Shown here one piece after another: positions 30,111 to 41,278 of a stretch of DNA of 64,000 nt. A program made the translations under genes and the position numbers. The notes below the pieces were generated by a model. The model was not told the DNA's origin. It did no database searches and saw only the letters and a program-made list of their open reading frames with translations. Each line of letters starts with the position of its first letter. Within the stretch, counting starts at the first letter, position 1. Origin of the DNA: Homalodisca vitripennis (Eukaryota > Arthropoda > Insecta > Hemiptera > Cicadellidae); assembly GCF_021130785.1 (NCBI RefSeq), contig NC_060207.1, positions 195,994,001 to 196,058,000 on the forward strand, in the 5' to 3' direction.

Positions 30111-32337
30111 TGTTCTTTATTCCCACCACTTAGCTAACTGACAACCATAATATATTTTTATACCATGTAAGCTAAAGCGTTCTCCATAGAGCTAACTCAC
30201 TTTAACACTCTTAGAGTTTCAAATCCGTTGAACGTTAATTTTGCATATTCCTATAGTCGTATATCACCCATAACGGCTAATAAGTTTATATATGTCCCCA
30301 ACTTAAAATTTCTAACTTAAGCGGATGATTTCAAAAGAGGAATGAAACATTTAAATTAGTCTACGATAGTATAGTACACATTTGTTAAAATATCATATAA
30401 AGGAGAATAAGTACCACATAGGAAAGTAAAACTTATGGAAACTGACTTACTCAATCATCCTAATGAATTAACCTAGCTTATTGCTTAATTATTTGTTAAA
30501 TCGGAATATGATAAATTAGGAGGTAACGAAGTAATAACTATAAATAAAAAACTAACACAGCGACCAACAATAAAAATATTTACTAGTAAAAATTAACATT
30601 GAATGGTTTGTGAAGTAGCATTGTTATTTTAAACAGATTTTAAAATATATTCCGCATTTAATTTACCAGTAATTTAATTCTGAGAAATGTATACAAGTAA
30701 CGTTTTTTGTTATGAATGCGTTACATAATTTAATCGACTAATGACACTTGCTGCAAAGGATTCGTCGAAAAGTAATGTTCTGAAGGAAATATATTTCCGA
30801 GATTCCTTGTAAGCATCTGTTTAAGTATGTGGCTTCGAATTTTACATCATTTCCAACAATCTTTCAATTAAATTTGTTTTAATCTTTAATGCCACTGTTA
30901 TGTTATGTTAAATAAAACGATACAAATGAGCAATGACAGTGCAATTAATTATACGAACTTATACCTAGCTTAATTTTTTATGATTGCTTGATATTTCGGC
31001 TTGAGGCTATATTTGGTTCTTATTTCTTTGTTATTTATTCTGTTCTAGCGTCATTGGGCTGTTAGAAAATCAGTGTTATGTACGTATTAAAATCTATACG
31101 TATTACATTTTCTCTTAAAGTAGAAACTACTTCCAAAGGTTGTTTATTCGAAAGGTCTATACAAACCAGATTGATGTACTCGTACAACTTGCAAGTTTTC
31201 AGTGTGGCCAAACACGTTGATAGTGGAGGAGCAAACAACAGAGGAGTAAACAACATTAAGTGTTTCGCTCTCGGTTCGTTAAGCGTTCAAAGAGCAGCTG
31301 CTGTACGTTTAAGTGTTCCGACATCCGTCCGGGCGAGCTGCTTCACTTGTCTGAAAATAACTCGGTGATTGCTGAACACATAAAAAGAACAAACTCTACA
31401 TTTTATGCTGTTATATTATGTAATGAAAGAAAAATTACACAAGGCGCAACCACTCAAAGTTACAACGTTCAAGGGACAAAGATGTGTATTTTCTAAAGTG
31501 CTTAGTTAAATATTTGTTTTAAGGTTTTGGAGAATTTTACGAATGAAATTATTAATGCACATATTGGTTTTTGAGTCACCTATCAGTATCAGCTGACTGG
31601 ATTACTCTCCGTTAATAGATAAATAAAATTTTTGAAATTCATACTGTATAATCAAACCTAGAATAAACGTATGTAAAAAAATTGTTATTAAATTATTATT
31701 ATTTATATTTTGTAATGACATAGCGTATTACTTTCACCGTATTATGAGGACTCCCAAAATAAAGTTGCCAATGATCAAAGTATCGATTCAGTAATAATTG
31801 TTGTACTTATGATTGACGCTGATTGTCGCTATCCGATAGTCAGCCTGAAGACTAGAGGATACAGATCACAGATTGCTCATCATTGGGGCTGTACGAAGAC
31901 TTATATTAGGCCTACCAATACTTTGTAACTTAAAAAGAAAAAACTGCTAAACGTATATTCAAAGAATACATGTATGGAAAGGAAATTTAATGGTTGGAGT
32001 GGTGTGAATAATGATCCTTTTTGTAAATTATAATTATTAAAAAAATTATCTACGATTTAAAAATATACCTGGAATGGAATGAAATATTATTGATTTAAAA
32101 CTCAGTTTAATACGACTATCCTTTTAAAACCTAAAAAGGTTAAAACTTAAAAAAGGTTTATAATTTGTAAAATAATGAGCTGCTTAAGATATGAATTAGT
32201 TTTTTATGTTTTAAGTAGTTATTATAGAGTTTCTGAAAGTTTGAAGTATACAAAATATGTGTTTCGCTGGAATTTCCCCGTGATATACTGCTTATTTATA
32301 GTAAATAAGGAGAATTTATAAGTACAAAATGCTATAT

Positions 32338-32341
32338 AAAT
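32338..32341. repeat. Target site duplication AAAT, left
   Basis: AAAT directly precedes the CTGTAC terminus and recurs at 36872-36875 directly after GTACAG. Confidence 0.65.
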
Positions 32342-32550
32342 CTGTACCTCAGAACCAGACTAGCGCAACTCACATGTCACTAATTTTACAGGAGAGCACA
32401 AAACTTGTAAGAAACATATGTTTCTTTACTGTAACAATTCTATGGCTTGGACTTTTTTATGAATTATTATGTTTTTTATGTTTTTAGAGGTGAATTATTC
32501 ATGACTTTGGTTTAATAATTTTTTTGAAATTTTTTAATAGCTTGGTAAGG

Positions 32551-32570
32551 GACTTACGCTGTTATGGTTC
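32551..32570 (+). repeat. Subterminal copy of the transposon end motif (left side)
   Basis: GACTTACGCTGTTATGGTTC resembles the right end sequence GAGTTACGCTAGTGTGGTTC. Other copies lie at 36682-36701 (ACCTTACGCTGTTCTGGTTC shifted by one), 36761-36780 and in the palindrome at 36611-36636, suggesting multiple transposase-binding sites near both ends. Confidence 0.6.
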
Positions 32571-32716
32571 AAAATAAAAAACACATATATTTAAGATACG
32601 CTTTTATTTTTATATACATCTAAATTAATAATACTTATTTATTAATGTGTTTACATAAGTAAGGTTAAGTCAAAAATTAAAACATGAAAATTCATTGGTA
32701 GATGATAAATATTTTT

Positions 32717-35700
32717 TTAAAATAACTCAACTGACGTTGAATCTTCATCTGGAAAGTCTCCCGCATCCTCTCCATGGGGCAGGAGTTGAAAGTAAGCTTT
32801 ATACTCATTAGGTACCCATTGTAAAATTGTCATGAGATCTCTGTATTTCTGTGAGCTGATTGGCTTTTTGCTCTGTCTTAGCTGAGGGATGGTTGTAGGC
32901 ATTGTAACTTCTTGATTTCTCAGAGATCGTCTGGTTAGGTCAACTTCTTTGAACGTGTCATTTTTAAAATTAGTTTTGTAAAAAAAGAACACCCACTTTG
33001 TCAGATCTAAGTTGCAACCACACAGTTGCAGATATCAAAAAGGGTTCACCATCAGTGTTTTTCTTTCTTGCTACGAAAGCAGATTTTTCTGCCTTTCACA
33101 ATGGCCATGAAATCTAGAAAATCTTCTAAATTCATTCTCTTAACTTCAAAGGGGTCTTTCTTCTTACAGGAAGCAATATAAAAATTTGCCCAATCATTAC
33201 ATGTATATATTGTGTTGCCAGAAATATGTTTCTTGGCTCTTTCAATTATACTGTGTTGGCCATCTACTTCCATATGTGTGTGACCTGGAAGCAAAAATTT
33301 GTGATTTATCTCTCTCAAGTTTGGACTAGTTTTCAATAACCATATATACATTAAAATCATGTTCATGTTACGGTTTTGTCCGCTACAGTTGTCTGTCCAG
33401 ACGGTTAATTTCTCAATTCCGCTTTCAATAATATCTCTACTTGCCCAAGCATAAAAAACAAGAGGCCATTTCACTTTCCACCTCTACCCCCTGTTACTTC
33501 ATCCCATAGCATGCACCAGGTCTTATTGTTTGCAGGATCATGAATCGTGTAATTTAGTGTCCAAAGTTTCCTTAGGTAAAAGCTTTTGTGAATTTGTAAG
33601 ATTAGGTGTAGGGAGACATTTTTGAAGGTCAGCCATTACTACTTTGCTTTTGTGATCTTCTTTTCCATGAAGTTTGTCTTCCCTTTTCAAACGATATCTG
33701 GACGCAGCCTCATCTAAATGCTCTTGGTGTCTCCTGCTAATCTCTTCCAATTCTTCTGAATTTTGTTTATTCTTCAATCTACATTCAAATTCATCACACA
33801 CATCGCATGTGTCATTGTCTGGTAACTTGAATGCCATGTTAAAGTCCTCATTAAACACTTTGCTAAACAACCACTTCTTTGCAGGATTAACTTGTTTTTC
33901 TCTACACTCTTCAACATACAGTCCATACATTTTGTTAATGTTGAGGTGATTGCCCAAATATTTCCTGCTTGTACGTTCTCTGCTGTAATGGCTTTGATAC
34001 GCTGGATATTTTGAAATATGAGATTTAATTCCATCTATTATTTCATTCTTAATTTTTGTTCCAGGTACATGTTTACCTCTTTGGTCAGGCTCAACCATTC
34101 CTGTCTTGCTTGTTTTCTGTTGTGATATTCGCATAAACATCTCAGAGATAGCCAGAGTGTTTAGGAAAAATGTTTTGCAGACTATTTCTTCACAACTATT
34201 TATTTGAAAAACTAAATTTATTACTTTGAGCCCGGTTTCCCTTTGAGCCATCTTTCTTCCTGGACCTAGCGACAGGCTTGCTGCTTATACAGGAAACAAC
34301 AAACTAACGTTTAGAATCCCAGTCTCTGTCTTCTCTCCAAAAAATCTGAAAATATACCTTCTCTCTGATCTTTGGTAAAGCGCTGATAGCACTTGAGACG
34401 GCAAGTAGATTTGCAAGGAGATTTCAGAGATCTTGCTTTAATCTCTGCTCCCTTAGCACTAAGATAGTTTTTTCCACTAACTCTTAGCTGTTTCCTCACA
34501 CATTTTTTCCATTTGTTTTCATTCCTCACCCTCTTCTTTCCTTTTTTTACATTAGGATTGGTTTTGTTTGCTTCTTCCTCCGTGTCCGAATCAGTGTAAG
34601 GAACCAGTAGAATTTTGTCTTGAGCTATCTTTTGGCTCCTCCTCACATAAGAAGTACTGTCACTTGAAACCTTTGAAGCAACTCTAGGAATACTCACTAT
34701 AGACTCATCAGTAGATAGTTCTGACTCTGAGTTGAAACGAGGACAGTATGTGCTATCAATATCAGTGTCATCTACGTTAGATGACAAAACAGAAGTTCCT
34801 GGTGATGGGATATCTGCATTACCAGAGACAGCCAATTCTTGAAGACTATCCTCTTCTTCAGCAACTAGGCCTGAAAAATATGAAATTGTGAATTATCGGT
34901 TATAAATGTGGTATTATAAATTTAAAACTTGATTAACACAACCGCTGAAGATCATAATTAAAGTATATATAATTAGAAGTGTTTAAGCATCACATTTTTA
35001 GGTCCAGTATGAACTAATGTATGAAAAGCCTTGGTAGAATCATTTGTAAATTAGTATGACAAAACATTTGTTTTATTGAAATTTTATTCACATTTTGTAC
35101 AACATAAAAATTTGTCTCTACAAAAAGAAGGCCGAATGTCAAACTTGAGATTAAAATTGCAATATCAAGCATGGTAAAACTACATATTTTTAGCAGTTTG
35201 CAATCATCAAAGCAGCTTTAAAATTATGAATTAGTTGTATATGGCACCAAAAATTAAGATAAATATATACGTATGAATGTACTTGTAACACACTTAATCT
35301 GTAAGAACGAAAAAAAACACTCACTTCATGGGTAAGCTTAAGTATACAAATAGCTATTATTTGTGTAGTATGACAAAAAACAAGTCTACTATAATTTACA
35401 AAACTTTCCCATCATGGTGAATGGTTTTATAGGGCTGCAATATAATAAATGACCATCAGTCGATTAACAGTATATCGACTATTCATATAATCGTAGTATC
35501 GATATTCGTGATTATCTACCACAACCAAAATATCCTACCGGTAATTACATCATAGTTATTTCAATTCACAGTCTAATTCAGCTGTAATATCTAAAATAAT
35601 AACAGATGACAATGTTATTAATTTTAAATATTTATAATTCGAATGTTTATGTACTCAATAGTTTCGATATTGACTATCGATATACTGGTATTCGACGGGT

Positions 35701-36426
35701 GGTCGCTTATTATACTGCAGTCTTTTATAGTAGTGAGTTTAAAACATTCTTGATGAACACTTACCTTGCGATGAAAAGGAGATATCATATGACTGAAAAT
35801 CCTGGTTGGTAATACCATCATTCCAAACAATATTTTCATCAGTAGCGAATTCTTTATTACTTTCTGATTCGACTTCCATTATATATTCATTTTCATTGTT
35901 GAGAAGAACAAACGGATCAACTGCCTGCAAAATATAAATTTATTGTATTTTTTACGACCTTCAGTGAAAATAGGCTAATAGTATAATTATTGTTGTGGTA
36001 TGCTTATAATTTAATTTTGTACGGATAGGCTCAGCCACTTGAAAGTAACTCACACCAGTATTGTAAACAGATTTATCAATCTATACCAATTTGATTACCA
36101 ATAAGTGTTTTAACCCTATAAGTGGTAGGGATGAAGTTGCTGGAGAGTTTTTAACAAGTTTTGGGACCCAGAGGTTTAACAAAAGAATAATACCAGTTGT
36201 TTAGAAAAAAAATGAGGGCTAAGAGTTATAACAGTAAAAAAATTGGTTTGCAACACAAGTAATTGTATAAGTATATTTTAACCAGGCTTACCTGTAATGA
36301 TGTCAATGAGGGTGCAGGATTTGTGTCCATCGAAGACAAGCTTAAGACGTTTGTTTCATTGTTTTCTTTAGTAGTTTGTTCTGGTAATAATAGTAATTGC
36401 TGAGAATTATTTACATTGTCCTCCAA
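32717..36426 (-). pseudogene. Transposon-encoded DUF7869-type protein, intron-containing, broken
   Basis: Three leading exons splice in frame: 36292-36426 (start codon not visible; TGA lies upstream), 35765-35924 and 34311-34870, with GTAAGC and GTAAGT donors and TTGCAG and TTTCAG acceptors. Exon 3 encodes an acidic Ser-rich part and a basic block RNENKWKKCVRKQLRVSGKN, then a Cys-rich CKSTCRLKC motif. Further pieces follow in changing frames: KTSKTGMVEPDQRGKHVPGT and NDTCDVCDEFECRLK (34251-33538), then WTDNCSGQNRN and FLLPGHTHMEVDGQHSIIE (33474-33052), where the Asp residues are probably part of the catalytic core, and a tail at 32992-32717. At least four frameshifts lie near 34330, 34215, 33600 and 33485, and a TAG interrupts the reading near 34280. 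Confidence 0.75.
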
Positions 36427-36610
36427 AGCTAATTGTAAAAATAAGTTTCGCTCTGCTGCTCATGTTGATGAAACTATAAGTTTAGGTTAGGGCATCAATT
36501 CATGTAAATTTCACATTCGACCAATCAGCTGAGACATGCACAACTACTCTAGAAAATAAAACAGCTGTTTGTATCAACCATTCTAGCAACAATAAAGTTG
36601 AGCCAGAGTA

Positions 36611-36636
36611 GCGTAACTCCCCAGCTGGAGTTACGC
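36611..36636. repeat. Palindrome made of two end motifs
   Basis: GCGTAACTCC and GGAGTTACGC are perfect inverted repeats around a 6-bp CCAGCT spacer. Each arm equals part of the transposon terminus (GGAGTTACGC), so this is a head-to-head pair of end motifs 230 bp inside the right tip. Confidence 0.75.
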
Positions 36637-36871
36637 TCTGTACTTTTTAAATTTTTGTGAGGACCATAACATATTAAGTGACCTTACGCTGTTCTGGTTC
36701 TTACATCCCTTTGGAATTAAGCTATTTCAAACACTCCTATTTCCTGCTAGGTTTTTTTTTAAGGAGTTACATTGTTATGGCTTTATAAAGCAGAAAAAAA
36801 TATATACAGAATGCTCAAAACCAGAATATCGAAAAAATTTGGAGTTACGCTAGTGTGGTTCTGACGTACAG

Positions 36872-36875
36872 AAAT
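36872..36875. repeat. Target site duplication AAAT, right
   Basis: AAAT directly follows the GTACAG terminus; see 32338-32341. Confidence 0.65.
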
Positions 36876-37317
36876 TATGCTGTGACAAATTTATGTATGA
36901 CTAAATATATCTTCGTTTATAATTTGTGAATAATATTTATAAAATCACTTGATAAATATACTTCTAGGATTGAGTACACCTGCAATTTGAATAACATTAC
37001 TGAGAATAATATTACTATAAGATATCCTGTCTTATAATTCATTGTAAACAGGTCGTAAATAAAGAAACTACAGATATTTATATCTATAGGAAACGTTAAA
37101 AAAAATCTACTTAATAACTAAACCCAATTAAAACTAATATTCTTATAATACTATAATAGCGCATATGCTTATTACTATATTTTAATATTAAAAGAAATAT
37201 TTTATTTATAAAAGTAACGTATATTCTTTTCTTTGTTGTTACTAAGTCTTGGAAGTTCATATTAAAAATAAAACTGTGATATTCTGATATATCGGAATGG
37301 GTTGAGTTTTTACCATT

Positions 37318-37321
<4 letters not shown>

Positions 37322-37378
<57 letters not shown>
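37322..37378. repeat. (AT)n microsatellite left of the tandem mariner-like pair
   Basis: About 28 AT units end exactly where the CAGGGTGTACAT terminus starts. The final TA serves as target-site copy of the adjoining element. Confidence 0.9.
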
Positions 37379-37381
<3 letters not shown>

Positions 37382-38695
37382 GGTGTACATAAAGTCCTGC
37401 ACGGGTATAATATTTTTTGAACGTTAACAGATAAATAAACAAGATTTGGTACATTAACACTACACCTAAAAATCTACTTTTTGAAGGAACTATCGGTTTT
37501 CTGTAATATCATGGGGGACGTCCCGCAAGGAGTCGGAAGGAAATCTTAAATAGGAGCATAGGTCAATATGCACATCATTTTAAAGGGCTTATCTAGCAGA
37601 GTTTAATGCCGCAAACCGCACTCAAAAAGATTGATTCAGTACAAAATGGCGGCTGTTCAAAGGTTTTACTTGGTTACATTTATTAGTAGCCATAACCCCA
37701 GTAAAGCAAAAACTGCAACCAAACGAATACTGCAGCTAAATACTACATTATGCTTGTCAGTTGTGCAGAAGTGAATTGTGACGTTAGTTATCCTCAAGGG
37801 TTACAAATTTGGTCCTAATATATTGATAACGGGGAAAACCTAATAACAGTAACAATTAGAAAGCTCTTATCTTTGGGTCGCATTTTGGACTTTCCTATTA
37901 GCCAGTCTATTCATAGTAGGCTATTCTAGTTTTCTTGTTTTAGTAGTGCTGTCCAACCTTTCTATCAGTGCGCTTTAATACAAAATAATTGGTCGTATTG
38001 CTTGTGTATTCTTCAACTACACTATGTCGCTTGACGAACGTGAACGTATAACACTTCTTATGATGGTTGGTTGGGGAAACAACAGACGATCACACGAGGA
38101 AGTATGCCATTTCTTTAATGACTACTTTCACGAGAGGCAGCCAATTTCTAGAACAACTGTAGGGAGAACTGTTCAATGCTTTATGGAAACAGGAAGTGTT
38201 TCCGATAGTCATAGGTCAGGAAGGCCCGCTACTGCGACAACCGAAGACAACTCTTTTGATGTATTGCAGTCATTTATTGAGAACCCGCAAGAGTCCTCCC
38301 GCAGCACAAACTCACGACATCACTGTTACGTATGTTAAAAAAATTTTGAAAGGGTCTAATTTTAAGCCTTACTGGGGTTATGGCTACTAATAAAATGTAA
38401 CCAAGTAAAACCTTTGAACAGCCGCCATTTTGTACTGAATCAATCTTTTTGAGTGCGGTTTGCGGCATAAAACTCTGCTAGATAAGCCCTTTTAAAATGA
38501 TGTGCATATTGACCTATGCTCCTATTTAAGATTTCCTTCTGACTCCTTGCGGGACGTCCCCATGATATTACAGAAAACTGATAATTCCTTCAAAAAGTAG
38601 ATTTTTAGGTGTAGTGTTGGTGTACCAAATCTTGTTGATTTATCTGTTAACGTTCAGAAAATATTATACCCGTGCAGGACTTTATGTACACCCTG
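37379..38695 (+). mobile_element. Mariner/Tc1-related element with ~330-bp TIRs, internally deleted
   Basis: The 1,317-bp element starts CAGGGTGTACATAAAG and ends with its reverse complement. TIRs span 37379-37706 and 38366-38695 and match closely, with small indels. Both ends abut TA repeats, consistent with TA target duplication. The interior encodes only the DNA-binding end of a transposase, so it is non-autonomous. Confidence 0.88.
38024..38338 (+). pseudogene. Transposase N-terminal helix-turn-helix fragment
   Basis: The frame opens MSLDERERITLLMMVGWGNN and encodes a helix-turn-helix domain of the DUF4817 kind that opens many insect mariner-like transposases (SRTTVGRTVQCFMETGSVSD, then a SGRP segment typical of the GRPR-like linker). 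Near residue 95 the frame shifts; the neighbouring frame ends with VKKILKGSNFKPY and runs straight into the right TIR. The whole DDE domain is missing. About 104 of an expected 330-350 residues remain. Confidence 0.75.
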
Positions 38696-38709
38696 TATAT
38701 ATATATATA

Positions 38710-41220
38710 CAGGGTGATTCATGAAGTTCTCCCCCCACTTCTACAGCACATTTTACTAGTAAAAATAATGAAAAAATGTTATATAAACATAGGTCCGAAA
38801 ACGCTTCGTTAGCGAGTTACAGCTAGCGATAGATTTCGCCTGAATTCCTGGGTAAAGAGTAAAATAAACCCATACGGAACTTTTGGAAAGGTTAATTAAG
38901 TAATAAATATCGTGGATTCTTATGTATTGTTACCTGATAAAGCTAATAAAATAGGTTTCAGAACTGTACCTGTAGTAGTTTTTGAGGGATTCAGGTTAAA
39001 TGCAAAGAATTGGGACACGAAACAATGTTTTTTTTAAGTTTGATGTACAATAACTTTGTTAAATTGGTAATAAATACTTAAAATCAACATACATTATTGT
39101 AGAGAATTTAATTCTGAGAAAATTGATATAATCAAAGTCTAAAATAAAACAGAAATAAGTACCAAAAAAATAGAATTTAATTCAGTATAATACATTACTA
39201 GCTGTAAAGAAATACCGTACGGTATTTAGTTAAAATAAAACAAAAAACAAAATGTTTGTTCCTTAATGATGAGATAAATTGAGAAAACAAGATTAACTGT
39301 TAAATAAATTTGTTTGTAATTAAAAAAATGATGTTTTATTACGTTGTATTTTTTTAATAAAAATTTACATCAAATGATCGAAAATAAATGAAGCAAACAC
39401 TTTCCCATTATTGTTTACTAATCATCGAAATGCAGTTTTTTGTTTTATTAATTTCTAAGTTGGTAACGCACGAATAACAGCTGATCAACAATGGTATTCT
39501 GTACTGTTACGTTAGAACTGTGTATTAGTGGTGTTTTGCAAGCTACAGCAGGAGATCGGGTTCTGTGAATCGTGTTATTAAATGCAATTTTTCTGTGAGT
39601 TATAATTCGATTGTTTATTCAGCGAAAAAATGCCTTACTTATTTACATCAGAGGAATAAGCTGATATGGTTTTTATTTTGGGTTACTGTAATGGTAATGC
39701 TAGAGCTGCTGTAGAAGAATATGAACTACGTTACCCTAATAGGAGGATTCCAGATACCAAAACAATTTCAGGAACTTTTCGTACTCTTCGGGAAACAGGA
39801 TCACTACCAAGTACTAGAACCAATTATGAACGAGCTGTCCAACTTGATGATGATATTGTTATTTGTTATTAATGCTGTTCATCGCAGTCCAGGTGTAAGT
39901 ACACGACGTATTTCTAGGCGGATAGGAGTTTCGCAGTCAACGGTGTGGAGGTCACTTAATCGAAACAAATTTTATCCGTTTCATAAACAAAAGGTTCAAC
40001 ATCTACAGCTAGGGGATGGTCCGCTTCGCTTGGAGTTTTGCAACTTTTTGAATATTAATAATCAACTTTACAAGCGTATTTTGTTTACGGATGAGGCACA
40101 ATTCACTCATGATGGTGTCAATAACTTGCACAATGAACACTCATGGGCAGAAGAAAATCCACATGAGGTAGTGGAACAGAACTTTCAACACCGATTTAGC
40201 GTCAATGTCTGATGTGGCCTTTTGCACAATCGGCTGATTTGGACCTTTCATATTACCTGGACGCCTAAATGCTGAGTTCTATTTGCATTTCCTTCAAGAA
40301 GAGTTGCCGCAGCTGTTACAGAATGTTCCTTTACATCTCAGACAAAATTTGTACTTCCAGCAAGTACCTCCCCACTTTTCACGTGCCGTTTCTGCTTACT
40401 TAAATCATCAATTTCCTGGACACTGCATTGGTCGTGGAGGGCCTCACCCTTGGCCACCAAGATCACCAGATCTATCTCCATTGGATTATTACATCTGGGG
40501 ATGGATGAAAGACATTATATACAAGACAAAAGTGAATTCTCGTGATGAATTAATTGCCCGTATTATGGATTCGGCTGTGCAGATACAGGGAAGTCCTGAA
40601 AAATTAAGAAACGCAACAAAAGTAATACACAAACGTGCTGCAAAATGTATTGATAATGATGGCCTCATTTTCGAACATCTATTATAAAAAGGTGCGTACG
40701 GTTTGCCCAACCTGATTAAATTTGCTTATAACTAGTAATGTATTATACTGAATAAAATCGATTTTTTTGTACTTATTTCTGTTTTATTTTAGACTTTGAT
40801 TATATTAATTTTCTCAGAATTAAGTTCTCTACCATTAATGTTTGTTGATTTTATGTATTTATTACCAATTTAACAAAGTTATTGTACATCAAACTTAAAA
40901 AAAACATTGTTTCGTGTCCCAATTTTTTGCATTTAACCCTGAATCCCTCAAAAACTACTACAGGTACAGTTCTGAAACCTATTTTATTAGCTTTATCAGG
41001 TAACATTACATAAGAATCCACGATATTTATTACTTAATTAACCTTTCCAAAAGTTCAGTATGGCTTTATTTTACTCTTTACCCAGGAATTCAGGCGAAAT
41101 CTTTCGCTAGCTGTAACTCGCTAACGAAGCGTTTTCGGACCTATGTTTATATAACATTTTTTCATTATTTTTACTATTATAATGTGCTGTAGAAGTGGGG
41201 GGAGAACTTCATGAATCACC

Positions 41221-41223
<3 letters not shown>
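38710..41223 (+). mobile_element. Mariner/Tc1-related element with ~490-bp TIRs
   Basis: The 2,514-bp element starts CAGGGTGATTCATGAAG and ends with its inverse. TIRs span about 38710-39201 and 40731-41223 and differ by scattered substitutions and small indels. It is separated from the previous element by a 14-bp TA run (38696-38709) and bounded on the right by (TA)n. Both elements share CAGGGTG tips but otherwise differ in sequence, so they are related families rather than copies of one. Confidence 0.9.
39630..40687 (+). pseudogene. Mariner-like DDE transposase, broken
   Basis: The gene starts MPYLFTSEE, then an in-frame TAA (39657-39659), then a helix-turn-helix part with GNARAAVEEYELRYPNRRIP. 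After a frame change near 39800-39870 the second DNA-binding half (RRISRRIGVSQSTVWRSL) and the first catalytic Asp (FTDEAQFTHDG, about 40087) follow. After another change near 40205-40285 the C-terminal catalytic part shows YFQQVPPHFSRAV and WPPRSPDLSPLDYYIWGWMK. In relatives the QQ is followed by DGAPPH; here the Asp-Gly-Ala is missing, so the second catalytic residue is deleted. The stop is at 40685-40687, shortly before the right TIR. Confidence 0.85.

Positions 41224-41276
<53 letters not shown>
41224..41276. repeat. (TA)n microsatellite right of the tandem mariner-like pair
   Basis: About 26 TA units start exactly at the ...CACCCTG terminus of the second element. Confidence 0.9.

Positions 41277-41278
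<2 letters not shown>

Larger units (their letters stand above)
17736..32337. other. Long gene-free AT-rich region
   Basis: I find no supported gene in these 14.6 kb. Open frames are short and lack family resemblance. Local items are a T57 tract at 22361-22417, a short TA run at 27473-27490, a dispersed repeat at about 29590-30110, and a slightly GC-richer patch at about 23100-23520 whose nature I cannot tell. A B-box-like GATTCGAGTCC at about 23712-23722 hints at an old tRNA-derived SINE. Confidence 0.6.
32342..36871 (-). mobile_element. DNA transposon with 4-bp TSD and DUF7869-type protein (Sola-like?)
   Basis: The ends are inverted: CTGTACCTCAGAACCAGACT on the left and the reverse complement of CTGTACGTCAGAACCACACT on the right, continuing for about 33 bp, flanked by AAAT on both sides. 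The 4,530-bp element carries a broken multi-exon gene on the minus strand. End-like motifs recur inside both ends (see separate entry). A 4-bp target duplication is known for Sola elements and few other cut-and-paste groups, so Sola is my best but unproven assignment. The protein resembles the DUF7869 family of arthropod transposon-encoded proteins, from memory. Confidence 0.75.

Noticed and set aside
37257..37460. Minus-strand ORF with Ile-Tyr repeats, and a similar one at 41121-41450
   Set aside because: Both are translations of TA microsatellites plus TIR sequence.
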